From Nitrosopumilus sp. K4 (lineage in GTDB: Archaea > Thermoproteota > Nitrososphaeria > Nitrososphaerales > Nitrosopumilaceae): a stretch of 64,000 nt of DNA. Each line of letters begins with the position of its first letter. The first letter of the stretch is position 1. Of this stretch, positions 24,344 to 33,933 are shown piece after piece. Made by a program: the position numbers and the translations under genes. The notes beneath the pieces are model-generated. The model made no database searches. It was not told the DNA's origin and saw nothing but the letters and a program-made list of their open reading frames with translations. The DNA is taken from contig NZ_CP067007.1 of NCBI RefSeq assembly GCF_018128925.1, positions 970,164 to 1,034,163 on the forward strand, given 5' to 3'.

Positions 24344-25330
24344 CTAGACAAACAAATCAATTAGAAAAGTAAATGCAATTCCAAATGCCGCGGCACCTGG
24401 AATCGTAATAACCCATGCATAGATTATTTGTTTTCCAACATTCCACCTTACTGCTCTCTTTCTTCTTGCAGCGCCTGCACCCATAATTGAGCCAGTAATC
24501 GCATGCGTGGTACTTGCAGGAATTCCTAAATAAGCAAATATGGCTAGCATCAACCCACCACCAGTTTCAGCACAAAATCCCTGGTATGGACGTAATCGTG
24601 CAACTTTGACTCCAAGTGTTTTGATAACCTTATAGCCACCAAAGAAAGTTCCAAGCCCCATAGCTGTTGCTGCTGAAAAGATTACCCACAACGGCATTTC
24701 AATTTCAGGAATCATTCCTGCAGAGAATAATACCAATACAATAATTCCCATTGTCTTTTGTCCATCATTTGCGCCATGAGTGAGTGCAAACCAAGCCGAT
24801 GAAATGATTTGTAACCTACCAAATGATTTGTTAACAATGGATGGTCTCCTACTTGCAAAAACAGTGATGATTAGTCCTGTAAGTAATAATCCAAAAATAA
24901 TTCCACCAATAGGAGCAATAACAATTCCAGCAAACACTTTGGTTAATCCACCATAAACAAGTTTCTCAAATCCCAATCCAGCAATTCCTGCACCCATAAT
25001 ACCACCAACTAAAGAATGACTGTTAGAAATTGGCAATCCAAAGTATGTGCAAATAGTACTCCAAGTAATTGCACCAGCTAATCCACCAATAATCATGTAA
25101 ATCGTGATATCATCAGGGCTGACAATTCCTTTGGCAATTGTTGTTGCAACTGCTACACCAAAAATAAAAGGACCAACAAAGTTTGCAATTGCAGATAAGG
25201 AAACAGCATGTATTGGTTTTAACACACGAGTACCAATTACGGTTGCGACAGAGTTAGCCGAATCATTAAATCCATTTACAAAATCAAAGATTAGCGCCAC
25301 AATAATTGCTCCAATCGCTAGTTCCAACAT
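24344..25330 (-). CDS. pit: PiT-family phosphate permease
   Basis: 328 residues, about ten membrane helices. The two PiT signatures are present: VNGFNDSANSVATVIGTR near the N-terminus and GANDGQKTMG in the second half, with SNSHSLVGGIMGAG and TTHAITGSIMGAG as inverted repeats. Low-affinity phosphate uptake coupled to protons or sodium, and the likely entry route for arsenate. It follows the DUF47 gene by nine bases. Confidence 0.94.
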   Translation of the reverse strand: MLELAIGAIIVALIFDFVNGFNDSANSVATVIGTRVLKPIHAVSLSAIANFVGPFIFGVAVATTIAKGIVSPDDITIYMIIGGLAGAITWSTICTYFGLPISNSHSLVGGIMGAGIAGLGFEKLVYGGLTKVFAGIVIAPIGGIIFGLLLTGLIITVFASRRPSIVNKSFGRLQIISSAWFALTHGANDGQKTMGIIVLVLFSAGMIPEIEMPLWVIFSAATAMGLGTFFGGYKVIKTLGVKVARLRPYQGFCAETGGGLMLAIFAYLGIPASTTHAITGSIMGAGAARRKRAVRWNVGKQIIYAWVITIPGAAAFGIAFTFLIDLFV

Positions 25331-25339
25331 AATAATTAC

Positions 25340-25969
25340 CTAAGTATATTTTAGAACAATATCTTCAATGACATCTGCAACATCAACGCATCTGTCAGAA
25401 GCAGTTTCAATGGATTCATAGATATCCTTTAGTTTAATGATGTGGATTGCATCTTGACTTTCAAATAGTTCTTTTATTGCTTCTCTATACAAGTCATCAA
25501 CTTTGTGTTCGATGTCACTGGTGTTTCTACAATGGTTAATCATATCTTGAGGGTTTTTGATTTTTTGTAATTTTGAAACCATATAGTGAACCTCGTGTGT
25601 TGCTTTTACTAGTTCTTCAACCATCATTTTTGAAAATGCAGGAGGAGTTTCAATCTTGTAACTATAGAGCCTTGCAGCAATACCATCCATAAAATCAATC
25701 ACATCATCAATTTTTGAGGCTATTCTCTGCATATCTTCTCTGTCTAATGGAGTGATGAATGTCTTGTTTAGCTCAGCAAAGATATCCCTGGTCAGAACAT
25801 CACCTTCACTTTCAAGTCTTCTAACAGTTTCCATTTTTTCAGTATTCCCTAAATCGTCAAGCAGTACCAATAATGCTTCAGATGTTTCAACTGCTTTTTT
25901 GGCCAAATCATCTAGAATTTTTAATAATTGTTTTTCATTGGATTTTACCCAAGATAACCATTGTCCCAT
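25340..25969 (-). CDS. DUF47 (PhoU-like) regulator of PiT
   Basis: 209 residues, all helical, two PhoU-like three-helix halves. Conserved E/DxxxD metal sites are visible in LESEGDVLTRDIF, EDMQRIASKIDDVIDFMD and the C-terminal YESIETASDRCVDVADVIE. DUF47 genes are nearly always paired with pit and control its activity or expression. A TATA-like CTATATAG lies about 55 bases upstream. Confidence 0.92.
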   Translation of the reverse strand: MGQWLSWVKSNEKQLLKILDDLAKKAVETSEALLVLLDDLGNTEKMETVRRLESEGDVLTRDIFAELNKTFITPLDREDMQRIASKIDDVIDFMDGIAARLYSYKIETPPAFSKMMVEELVKATHEVHYMVSKLQKIKNPQDMINHCRNTSDIEHKVDDLYREAIKELFESQDAIHIIKLKDIYESIETASDRCVDVADVIEDIVLKYT

Positions 25970-26098
25970 ATCAGTACGAAAACAAAATAGAAGTTAAGAA
26001 TGGTGAACATACAATATACGTAACTATATAGAAATAGGTTTTCAAAAATGATCGATCAAAAACATACTTCAAATTAAAAAATAAAAAAGAAAAAGAAT

Positions 26099-27700
26099 CT
26101 ACTCTACGTAGAAACCAGTTCTCCAATCATGTGTTTGTCTAAGTTCTGAACTACTAGTTGTTTTTGCTTTTTGAAATTCAAACATTGCATCATATGCTGG
26201 GTTGTTTGCATGATATCCCTGACATTCGAAATCAAGAATTGTTTCTAGTGCAAACTTGTTTTTGGTATAACTTTCTTCATTGTTTGGATCTGTTTGAATA
26301 GAGTAATCAGTGGCCCTACAGCTAGAATAATTAAATCCACGAATTACTTCACCATTTGAAACAATATCAACGTCAATCTCAACAAGATCCCTCATTTGAC
26401 TTCCAGCAACACTTTGGATTTTTCGGTTATTATCCAAGTAATGATAAAGCATCGGATAATCACCAACAATTCCTCTAAATTCAATTGTTGGGATAGATGG
26501 TTTATCAGTAACAGTTGAATCTCCTGAATCGACCGTGGCAGTAAGAACCTCACTTTGTTTGAACATTGAGAATTCAATGGTTTCAGTTCCATCTGCAAAA
26601 GTAAATGTTGTAAAAACATCTAATCCCTGATCAGTGTTTTGCAATGGTTCGATATACTCATTTGATAGTTGAGGTGTTTTCCATGAAGGAGCATCGCCAA
26701 GCAGTGCGTTATAGTTATTGTTAATTGGTTTAATTCCTGAGCAGGCAATTCCAACAGTATTGACTAGTACAAATCCACTCTTTCCAGTAAATCCTTCTTC
26801 TTTGTCAGTTTTTGTATGGATTTGAGCGTCACTAACAATACAGTCTCTAAAATTAAATCCCCTTAAAGTTTCAGCACCATTTGTAAACTCAACTACCGCG
26901 TCAAAGTCTTCATTTGAGGCATAAGTAGTTCCAGAAATTGCTCTGGAGTTTTCAATTGCTCTGTAAAGTAACGGATAGTATTCCAAAATACCTTCCACTT
27001 CAAACTCTGCAACTACATTTTCAGATGATTCCTCATATGCTGAAACTAAGTTAAAAACAGGAAACTCAATTTTTTCGGTGCCAATGTCATGGTTAAACGT
27101 TACAGTTGTTTTCATGTCATTTGCAAATTTGAATCCAGATTCACCATAGTCAGTATATTTCTCAGATGGCATTGCAAATTCATTGTTTGAATTTACACCA
27201 CTGCACACAAAGTCTATTTTATCTACAACAGCGAATCCAACTTCTTTGAAATAACTTTCATAGTCATTTGAATCCAAAGTTTCAACTTGATAGTTATCTA
27301 CTCTACAATTGTTATAATCTAGAGATAGTATAGATTTGCCATCTTTAACAAAATCAGCATCTACATCAAAATATTTGAAGTGAAAATCAAATGCGTTATT
27401 TGACAACCTATACTTGTATGCCTCATCCATTGCTTTATGCAACATTGGAGATTTTGTAACAGTGCCTTCTACAGAAAAGGATGCACCAGAATTATCAACA
27501 AAGTTTTCACCCATGTTAAAGACAGGAAATGTGTATGTTTCCACACCATCTCTGAAAGTAAAAGTCAGAACAGGGGCAATATCTCCAACCATAGTGTATT
27601 TGTTTTCTTCAGCAAATGCATTAGGTTGTGCAAAAGATACAAGAACAATTGTTGCAATGATACCAAACAATGCAGTGTTTTGTATGTTTTTCATAGTCAT
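26099..27700 (-). CDS. secreted protein with three internal repeats
   Basis: 533 residues: signal peptide (1-30, ending AFA-EE) and three copies of a roughly 150-residue domain. Each copy opens with a FxFxDGxExxxFPxF strand pair, then FxVEGxxxxxPxLYxxxxN and RGFNYxxC plus a later FxCxGxxxNN, so each holds two cysteines likely to form a disulfide. No membrane anchor. The domain is familiar from thaumarchaeal genomes but I know no function; an envelope or extracellular binding role is a guess. Confidence 0.75.
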   Translation of the reverse strand: MTMKNIQNTALFGIIATIVLVSFAQPNAFAEENKYTMVGDIAPVLTFTFRDGVETYTFPVFNMGENFVDNSGASFSVEGTVTKSPMLHKAMDEAYKYRLSNNAFDFHFKYFDVDADFVKDGKSILSLDYNNCRVDNYQVETLDSNDYESYFKEVGFAVVDKIDFVCSGVNSNNEFAMPSEKYTDYGESGFKFANDMKTTVTFNHDIGTEKIEFPVFNLVSAYEESSENVVAEFEVEGILEYYPLLYRAIENSRAISGTTYASNEDFDAVVEFTNGAETLRGFNFRDCIVSDAQIHTKTDKEEGFTGKSGFVLVNTVGIACSGIKPINNNYNALLGDAPSWKTPQLSNEYIEPLQNTDQGLDVFTTFTFADGTETIEFSMFKQSEVLTATVDSGDSTVTDKPSIPTIEFRGIVGDYPMLYHYLDNNRKIQSVAGSQMRDLVEIDVDIVSNGEVIRGFNYSSCRATDYSIQTDPNNEESYTKNKFALETILDFECQGYHANNPAYDAMFEFQKAKTTSSSELRQTHDWRTGFYVE

Positions 27701-27803
27701 TAAAATAAAAATCAGAACTCCTCATTATAAGATAAATCCTAATTCTATCAGGTTGTAATATAGTAATAGATAATTCAGTTGTTACTATATAGAAGAACAA
27801 AAG

Positions 27804-27842
27804 TTTAGAATGATTGTTTAGAATGATTGTTTAGAATGATTA
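27804..27842. repeat. three 13-bp tandem repeats
   Basis: TTTAGAATGATTG occurs three times head to tail; the last copy ends in A and runs into the stop codon of the NHL/RTX gene. It is part of the intergenic region with the 26099 gene and may be a slippage product. Confidence 0.8.
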
Positions 27843-29399
27843 CTCGCAGTTGATTGTCAGCTCATCTTCTGAAAAGTAGCAATGATCGTTTCCATCACCA
27901 CCATCTCCAACGTTTTGGCCATCATTTCCATTTAGTACATCATGTCCAGAAAAGCCTTTGAGGATGTCATTTCCATCACCACCATTTAGTGTGTCATTTC
28001 CTTCATGGCCATACAAAATATCATCGCCATTTCCGCCAAAGATACAGTCATCTCCCAATCCACCACTTACAAGATCATTTCCATCAAGTGCAAATATCAG
28101 ATCATCAAGATCTGTCCCTTGAATAACATCGTCTTCTGAAGTACCATGGATTTTGTTGTATTCAGAATAGAATTTCCCGCATGCATTTACTGTAATGGTC
28201 TGGTATGCATGTGCTGAATTTCCAGCATTATCAAAGGCTATCCACATAATGGTAGTCACGCCCAATGGTAACCCATCAGGCGCATTATTCAAAATGGTCT
28301 TGATTCCACTCTCATCAGTTGCCACAGGCTCGCCAAAGTCAACATATGTCAATATCCCTTCAGCGTCAACTGTCATGTTTGGTGGAGCAGTAATGTCTGG
28401 TTTCTCTTTATCTTCCAGATTGACTACTGGTTCTTCAATCACTTCAACTTCAACAATCTCAGGTTCAACATAAAACTCGGTTTCAAATAGTTTGACATGA
28501 TGTTGTGCTGAGTCAATCACAAACAATTCACCATTTATTCCCAGTGCCAAGTCATTTGGCATTGCAAACACATCAGAGTAAGGGCCATTCTGAGCAAAAA
28601 TATCAAGATACATCGACTCTTGATCCAAGTGCAATATTCTATCAGTTGCAGAATTTATCACAAAAATTTCATTGTTTGAATCAAGAACAATTCCTTCTGG
28701 GGAAAAGACATAGTTTGCACCATAGTACTGTAGAGATTTTATGTGATTTCCATCTGAATCAAACTTTTCAATTTTTCCATTGCCTCTATCACTGACATAG
28801 ATATTTCCCTCATCATCCACATCAATTCCTAGTGCAGTAAGAAACTGACCTTCACCTATACCACTAGAACCAAACGAGGAGACAAACTCACCATCAGTTG
28901 TAAATTTTTGAATTCTTTGATTACCCGTATCAACCACATATACAAAATTATTTGAAACAACTATTCCGTTTGGAAAAAGAAATTGCCCTTCATAGATTCC
29001 TTTAGTACCCCATTCTGAAACAAAGTTTCCATCATGATCAAATTTCTGTATTCTATTCAAGTCACGGTCTGCGACAAATACAGAGTTTTCATCTACTGCT
29101 ATTCCTGAAGGGTAATGAAATTCTCCTGGAAGTTTTCCGCTATTGCCCCACATAGTTTGAAACTCACCAGTGCTTGAAAATTTCTGGACACGTTTGTTTC
29201 CCAAATCAGTGACATAGACATTTCCCTGAGAATCAACTGCCAGGTATTGAGGATGTGAAAACTGTCCTTCTTGGACAATTCCAAAAGAACCCCATGAAGT
29301 TAGAAAATCATAATCGCCCAAAGCATAGGAGTTTTGAGACATTCCTACTGCTAACAACACTACAGAAAATGTGAAAATAACAAAGGCAGTTTTTTGCAA
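27840..29399 (-). CDS. secreted NHL-repeat / HYR / RTX calcium-binding protein
   Basis: 519 residues. Signal peptide 1-26; residues about 30-310 are six NHL repeats (FxxPxGIAVDxxGNVYVxDxxNxRIQKF), a six-bladed beta-propeller. Residues about 330-405 form a HYR-like Ig domain (PPNMTVDAEG to GNSAHAYQTITV), and the C-terminal 100 residues hold hemolysin-type nonapeptides (GGxGxDxLxG) that fold as a parallel beta-roll on calcium. Such a mosaic is extracellular and adhesive or ligand-binding. No membrane anchor is seen. Similar NHL proteins occur widely in thaumarchaea. Confidence 0.85.
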   Translation of the reverse strand: MQKTAFVIFTFSVVLLAVGMSQNSYALGDYDFLTSWGSFGIVQEGQFSHPQYLAVDSQGNVYVTDLGNKRVQKFSSTGEFQTMWGNSGKLPGEFHYPSGIAVDENSVFVADRDLNRIQKFDHDGNFVSEWGTKGIYEGQFLFPNGIVVSNNFVYVVDTGNQRIQKFTTDGEFVSSFGSSGIGEGQFLTALGIDVDDEGNIYVSDRGNGKIEKFDSDGNHIKSLQYYGANYVFSPEGIVLDSNNEIFVINSATDRILHLDQESMYLDIFAQNGPYSDVFAMPNDLALGINGELFVIDSAQHHVKLFETEFYVEPEIVEVEVIEEPVVNLEDKEKPDITAPPNMTVDAEGILTYVDFGEPVATDESGIKTILNNAPDGLPLGVTTIMWIAFDNAGNSAHAYQTITVNACGKFYSEYNKIHGTSEDDVIQGTDLDDLIFALDGNDLVSGGLGDDCIFGGNGDDILYGHEGNDTLNGGDGNDILKGFSGHDVLNGNDGQNVGDGGDGNDHCYFSEDELTINCE

Positions 29400-29470
29400 C
29401 GGTTCCTTGTTTCATAGTTTCACAAAGTCCTCCAAAGTTAGCAAATGTTGCAGTTTTTGTCAAAAAAATG

Positions 29471-30256
29471 TTAAAAAGGCTTGTTTACTTCACGCGTAAA
29501 GACATAGCTTGCAAGTCCAACCATTACAAGAACAAATACGCAGATCACTGCAATGCTCAAAAGAGAAGATATGCCACCTTCGGTAACCCCAGTCATCATT
29601 CCCCTTACAAGCAAAACAGTGTAGGTTACAGGATTTAGTTTTGCAATAGACGCAAGCCAGTCAGGAAGCAACTCCAATGGGAACAGGGCAGGGCTTAACA
29701 TGAAAAGTGGCATTCCAAGAAAATTAATGATTCCCCAGAATGTCTCTTGGGACTTGGCAGTAGCTGCAACCATAACAGAGATTCCAGAAAATCCCAATGA
29801 AAACAAAATTACAATTGCCATAATAGGTGCAATCATTATCGGGTTGGGAAATGTAACACCAATTGCAAGTGCAATTCCCAAAATTAGACTAGCCTGAAGT
29901 GCAGCAATTAATGAAATTGCAAGCATCTTTCCCAACGCAATAGATGAGCGGGATATTGGCGATGTTAGCGCTTTGTTCATAAAACCATAACGCCTATCCC
30001 ACAAAGTATTGACGCCACCAAAAATGCTTGTAAATATTGCAGTCAGTATTATGACACCAGGTGCCATAAATTCAATGTATTGTCCTTCAAACCCAACTGC
30101 CTGTATCAAGGGTTGAGTTCCTGCAAAAGTATTTCCAATTACAATAATCCATATTGCAGGTTGAATCAATCTTATCAAAACACCGCTACGTGATTTTTTG
30201 TATCGTTTTAGCTCTCGCCAAAAAATAGTATATGTATCAGAAATCAAAGTGTTCAT
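29471..30256 (-). CDS. ABC-2 type exporter permease
   Basis: 261 residues with six membrane helices, ABC-2 family. The FWRELKRYKKSRSGVLIRLIQPAIW amphipathic start, the YGFMNKALTSPISR loop and the GMPLFMLSPALFPLELLP helix are typical of DrrB-like drug or lipid exporters. The start overlaps the ATPase stop by four bases, so both form one transporter. Substrate unknown. Confidence 0.9.
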   Translation of the reverse strand: MNTLISDTYTIFWRELKRYKKSRSGVLIRLIQPAIWIIVIGNTFAGTQPLIQAVGFEGQYIEFMAPGVIILTAIFTSIFGGVNTLWDRRYGFMNKALTSPISRSSIALGKMLAISLIAALQASLILGIALAIGVTFPNPIMIAPIMAIVILFSLGFSGISVMVAATAKSQETFWGIINFLGMPLFMLSPALFPLELLPDWLASIAKLNPVTYTVLLVRGMMTGVTEGGISSLLSIAVICVFVLVMVGLASYVFTREVNKPF

Positions 30257-31272
30257 GCTCGCAACCTCTTCATCTTTGCGTGTTCACGTCTTCTGTTAAA
30301 TCCCGAATCATCATCTCGAATTTCATGTCCAGTGTACGAGATAAAGACATCATCAAGTGTAGGTTGTGTTAAAGAAATAGAATTTACTTTTACATTAAGA
30401 GAAGAAGATATCTCAAAAATCTTGGGAATAACCTCTGTTCCCTTTGATGCAAACAAGACAAGCTTGTCATGGTCCTTGTTAATTTTATTAATGGTTTCAA
30501 TTTTTTCAATCTCTGAAAGAAACAGATCTCCAGATTCATTTGCATCAACAGACAAAGTAATTACTTCGTTTCCCATTGCGCTTTTCATGTTTTGTGGAGA
30601 ATCAATCACCTGAATTCTCCCATAGTCAATGATACCGATTCTATCACACAATTGATCAGCTTCTTCCATATAGTGAGTTGTTAGAAATATTGTCATCTCA
30701 AATTCAGTGTGGATTTTTTTGATATATTCCCAAATTTTACGCCTGGTTTGAATATCCAATCCAACTGTAGGCTCATCTAAGAACAAAACCTTTGGATGGT
30801 GTAACAATCCACCTGCAATATCTAGTCTTTTTCTCATCCCTCCAGAGTACGTCACAACAGGATCGTTTTGTTTGTCTGTCAGTTCAATGAGTTCAAGCAC
30901 ATCATCAATTCTTCTGTTGATTTGATCTTTCGGAATGTGATTCAGTCTTGCTTGCAAGATAAGATTTTCCCTTCCCGTAAGATATTCATCAACTGCAGTT
31001 TCCTGTTGTACATAGCCTATACTTTGGCGAACTTGTTTTGCTTGAGTTACAACGTCATATCCAGATACAAGAGCTTGTCCAGAAGTGGGTTTGAGTAAAG
31101 TGGTAAGTATCATCATAGTAGTACTTTTTCCAGCGCCATTTGGTCCCAAAAATCCAAAGATCTCCCCGCTCTCTACTGAAAAAGAAATGTCATCAACTGC
31201 AGTAACTGTTCCAAAAGATTTCAAAAGGGATTTGACATCTATAGAATTCAACACTTTGATCGCTTTACTCAA
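30253..31272 (-). CDS. ABC transporter ATPase, DrrA type
   Basis: 339 residues. Walker A GPNGAGKST, Q-loop VQQ, signature YSGGMRKR, Walker B VLFLDEPTVGLD and switch TTHYMEEAD are intact. The C-terminal 90 residues are the DrrA-like extension (ending TLDDVFISYTG), followed by a basic tail. Powers the adjacent ABC-2 permease from the cytoplasm. Natural product, lipid or toxin export are possible; nothing in the neighbourhood decides. Confidence 0.93.
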   Translation of the reverse strand: MSKAIKVLNSIDVKSLLKSFGTVTAVDDISFSVESGEIFGFLGPNGAGKSTTMMILTTLLKPTSGQALVSGYDVVTQAKQVRQSIGYVQQETAVDEYLTGRENLILQARLNHIPKDQINRRIDDVLELIELTDKQNDPVVTYSGGMRKRLDIAGGLLHHPKVLFLDEPTVGLDIQTRRKIWEYIKKIHTEFEMTIFLTTHYMEEADQLCDRIGIIDYGRIQVIDSPQNMKSAMGNEVITLSVDANESGDLFLSEIEKIETINKINKDHDKLVLFASKGTEVIPKIFEISSSLNVKVNSISLTQPTLDDVFISYTGHEIRDDDSGFNRRREHAKMKRLRA

Positions 31273-31343
31273 TTATAAATTGCTAAGCGTTTGGCAGCAA
31301 AAACCTCAAAAAAAAATTTAAAGTGTAAAACCAGAATTTTCGT

Positions 31344-31439
31344 ATGAAAGGACTTTGTCAGAAATGTCATTCATCAAATGTAGAAATTACAGTCCAAGAC
31401 GGCATTCCAGTCTGTAATCAATGTAGCAAAAAAGACTAG
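31344..31439 (+). CDS. 31-residue zinc-ribbon miniprotein
   Basis: C5-x2-C8 and C24-x2-C27 with a beta-hairpin spacer (NVEITVQDGIPV) make a minimal zinc ribbon. The ATG is preceded by a TTTAAAGTG promoter-like stretch about 25 bases upstream, fitting a leaderless message. It is divergent from the ABC exporter. Function unknown. Confidence 0.6.
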   Translation: MKGLCQKCHSSNVEITVQDGIPVCNQCSKKD

Positions 31440-31473
31440 AAACATACTAAAATGAAAAATAAATTGAAAAAAA

Positions 31474-31926
31474 CTATTCTAGTTTTTTGTATTCTTCTTT
31501 AGTCATGCCAAGAATTACTTTTTCTCCAATTCCCCAAATTTCAGATTTTGAGAGAATTTTAGAATGCATCAATCCATCACTGATCTCAATTGACTCTAGT
31601 TCATTTGTGTCAGGGTTTCTATGGATACGTTTTACCTTGCCAATTTTGTGTCGGTCAATATCAACTACTGGAATTCCAGTTCTTACAGGAGGTCTGCTAA
31701 GAAGCAGGGTTTCTTCAGTAAATTTGTCAATATAGTCCTCAGCAAGGAAATAGTCTTTGTTAAATCCCTGATGGATCGTAACACCTGAAACAAGAAGTGT
31801 CTCTTGGTTTATGTGAATGTGTTTTACCTTACCATATTCGATTCCTTCCCGGTCAATTACTTTTTTTCCAGTAAAAGAATCAGCAGTGGTAATGTTTGTA
31901 GGCATTCCTTCTAGTTTTACGGACAT
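31474..31926 (-). CDS. PRC-barrel domain protein
   Basis: 150 residues. Two beta-barrel halves with PRC signatures: FTGKKVIDREGIEYGKVKHI at 19-38 and RTGIPVVDIDRHKIGKVKRI near the middle. PRC barrels occur in photosynthetic reaction centre H subunit and in RimM; stand-alone archaeal copies are thought to be adaptor or RNA-processing accessory proteins (CdpB-type PRC proteins take part in haloarchaeal division). No membrane segment; role here open. Confidence 0.85.
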   Translation of the reverse strand: MSVKLEGMPTNITTADSFTGKKVIDREGIEYGKVKHIHINQETLLVSGVTIHQGFNKDYFLAEDYIDKFTEETLLLSRPPVRTGIPVVDIDRHKIGKVKRIHRNPDTNELESIEISDGLMHSKILSKSEIWGIGEKVILGMTKEEYKKLE

Positions 31927-31979
31927 GGTGCGTTATTGACAGATTTGCTTATCATACCAAATATCAGAATTTTCTAGCA

Positions 31980-32336
31980 ATGGGGTTAAATTACTTGACA
32001 GCAACAAGACTGAGCATGACAATTGATGAGGATTTATTCAGACCCATCCTCACAACAAAGGGTAGAAAAACGGGAAATCCCCATTCAGTTATGCTTCGGG
32101 CAGTAAAGTACAATGAAAAAATCTATTTTTCAAGACACAGACCAGATGGGGATTGGTTCAAAAACGCAGTTGCAAATCCAGAAGTCATTATAGAGTACAA
32201 AGGCACAAAACACATTGGAAATGCAAAGGAAGTCAAAGATGAAGAGTTGTCAAAGAAAATTTCAGAATTAAAATACCCAGGTGAACAAAGAGCCAAAGAA
32301 AAAAGAGTCACAATTGAAGTTACATTAGATGAATGA
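31980..32336 (+). CDS. F420/flavin-dependent nitroreductase-family protein (DUF385-like)
   Basis: 118 residues, split beta-barrel. The N-terminal LTTKGRKTGNPHSVMLR and the central FSRHRPDGDWFKNAVANPEVIIEYKG are the hallmarks of the deazaflavin-dependent nitroreductase (Ddn-like) family that uses F420H2 to reduce quinones and other substrates. Thaumarchaea make F420, so this is a fitting cofactor. The last 17 bases overlap the convergent gene. Confidence 0.82.
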   Translation: MGLNYLTATRLSMTIDEDLFRPILTTKGRKTGNPHSVMLRAVKYNEKIYFSRHRPDGDWFKNAVANPEVIIEYKGTKHIGNAKEVKDEELSKKISELKYPGEQRAKEKRVTIEVTLDE

Positions 32337-32964
32337 TTGTTGTAAGACCTCGTTTATCAAATTCTGCACCGTTTTCAGTTTCAACAACGGTTATGGTAAA
32401 TGAAATCACGTCACGTTGCTTGGCGTTTTCAGCATGCAGTTTTAGATTGATATCCATCAAATCAAATTCCCCTGTTGGAAGATTTGTTTCATCAAGATAA
32501 GCCCCACATGTAGATTCTACCCTAAATCGGTCATCTTTAAAATGAAAACCAAGTTTTGTCTTTCTGTTTTCCCTACCATTTGCTTTTACATTTATTTCAA
32601 TTATTCCAGGTTTTGCTTTTGTGTAGCTAGACAGCCCATTAACAAACACGCCAATTGGAAATGGTTTTCCAGCAGTCGATTCAGCCATCTTCTGGATTCC
32701 ATCATTCATCACTACATCAACTGCTTGGATTGATTGAGCTACTTTTGCAATCCATTCATTTGTTCTTTCTATTGTAGCTTGAATTCCTGCACGGCGTTTT
32801 TTGTCTTCGTCTTCAGGGAGTTTGTAGTAATCAACCCATGCTTCATAATCATGAGAAATATCTTCGATAAAGTCCATACAAGTTCGTTTGTAGTCATCTA
32901 CGTTGTCTGTTCTTTCAGATGCATCATCAGTTCTAAGACCATCATAATCCATTGGAAGTGCCAT
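32320..32964 (-). CDS. uncharacterised soluble protein
   Basis: 214 residues, no family recognised. The N-terminal half is helical and acidic (NVDDYKRTCMDFIEDISHDYEAWVDYYKLPEDEDKK split into helices), with a conserved-looking ATIERTNEWIAKVAQSIQ helix. The second half looks beta-rich (PGIIEINVKANGREN, FTITVVETENGAEF). No signal peptide, Cys motif or membrane helix. Confidence 0.65.
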   Translation of the reverse strand: MALPMDYDGLRTDDASERTDNVDDYKRTCMDFIEDISHDYEAWVDYYKLPEDEDKKRRAGIQATIERTNEWIAKVAQSIQAVDVVMNDGIQKMAESTAGKPFPIGVFVNGLSSYTKAKPGIIEINVKANGRENRKTKLGFHFKDDRFRVESTCGAYLDETNLPTGEFDLMDINLKLHAENAKQRDVISFTITVVETENGAEFDKRGLTTIIHLM

Positions 32965-33046
32965 TATGAGCCATTAGAGGTTACATCTAAAAAACCAATC
33001 CTGTTACAAAATTAATGAATATAATAGGAATGGGCACAGTACAGTC

Positions 33047-33523
33047 ATGATATTTTCTGAATTAATAGGAGATTTACAAAAAGAACTCAAAGCAAATTTG
33101 GCTCAGATCGTGTATCTGCTAAAGAAAAACCCTGCAATGGGATACACAAGAATCGTAGAGATCGGAAAAGAGGTTGGAAAAAAATACAACATCAAACTTG
33201 TAGTAAACTTTCCCAAAGAGGGAAGAATTGAAGAATATGACATGTATGGAAAACGAGACCTCAGTCTGATCATAGATTATGAGAGAAAAAAATTTCCAAT
33301 GGATAGAAACATCATCAAGGAAAAAGCATATGAGATTTTAGGAGATGTCAAAACAGAAGATGCATACATGTATGAAAATAAAGAGGGAGTCAGGGTTTTT
33401 GATGAAGGATGGAAGATCGACATCTTGCCACATTCATTGCACATTTGGACAGTGTTTGATGAAAAAGTAACAAAGTTTTGTGATTGGTTAATGGATGAGG
33501 TCTATTTAGTAAAACGGAAATAA
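33047..33523 (+). CDS. uncharacterised soluble protein
   Basis: 158 residues. Begins with an amphipathic helix (MIFSELIGDLQKELKANLAQIVYLLKKNP region) and is mixed alpha/beta afterwards, with a patterned DEGWKIDILPHSLHIWTVFD segment. No recognised motif. It ends one base before the convergent TPR gene. Its own promoter is likely in the AT-rich stretch before 33047. Confidence 0.65.
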   Translation: MIFSELIGDLQKELKANLAQIVYLLKKNPAMGYTRIVEIGKEVGKKYNIKLVVNFPKEGRIEEYDMYGKRDLSLIIDYERKKFPMDRNIIKEKAYEILGDVKTEDAYMYENKEGVRVFDEGWKIDILPHSLHIWTVFDEKVTKFCDWLMDEVYLVKRK

Positions 33524-33524
33524 T

Positions 33525-33884
33525 TTAGGCGTTTTCTAGCTTTTCAAGCAATCCATGGGCCTCATAATTTTCAGGTTCTAATTCCAAAATTTTCTTGCAG
33601 CATTTTATTGCATCTTCTTTTTGCTGTACTTGAAGATGAGCATTTGTTTTTAGGACCAAGGTCTCAACATCATTTTTGTCAAGTTCAAGTACCCGCTCAA
33701 AATACGGAATTGCCTTTTTTCCATCTTCCAAGATATAATAGATGCTACCCATGATAAACATGAAATCATGGTCATCAGTAAATTTTGATTCTAGGCTTTT
33801 GCCATATTCTAGAGCTTCAACATACTCACCTTCTTTGATGAGTTTCTTGAGTTTCCTTTTTGGATAAGTAAACAAGCCTACCAT
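33525..33884 (-). CDS. TPR-repeat protein
   Basis: 119 residues containing about three tetratricopeptide repeats: EYVEALEYGKSLESKF, FIMGSIYYILEDGKKAIPYFERVLELD and ETLVLKTNAHLQVQQKEDAIKCCKKILELEPEN region, with the W/L-G-Y-A-x-A-P pattern. The N-terminus is basic (TYPKRKLKKL). A small protein-protein interaction module; partner unknown. Confidence 0.85.
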   Translation of the reverse strand: MVGLFTYPKRKLKKLIKEGEYVEALEYGKSLESKFTDDHDFMFIMGSIYYILEDGKKAIPYFERVLELDKNDVETLVLKTNAHLQVQQKEDAIKCCKKILELEPENYEAHGLLEKLENA

Positions 33885-33933
33885 ATCAAATCAACTGAGT
33901 GTTTAATGAAAGATAACAATTTGAATGTACATA

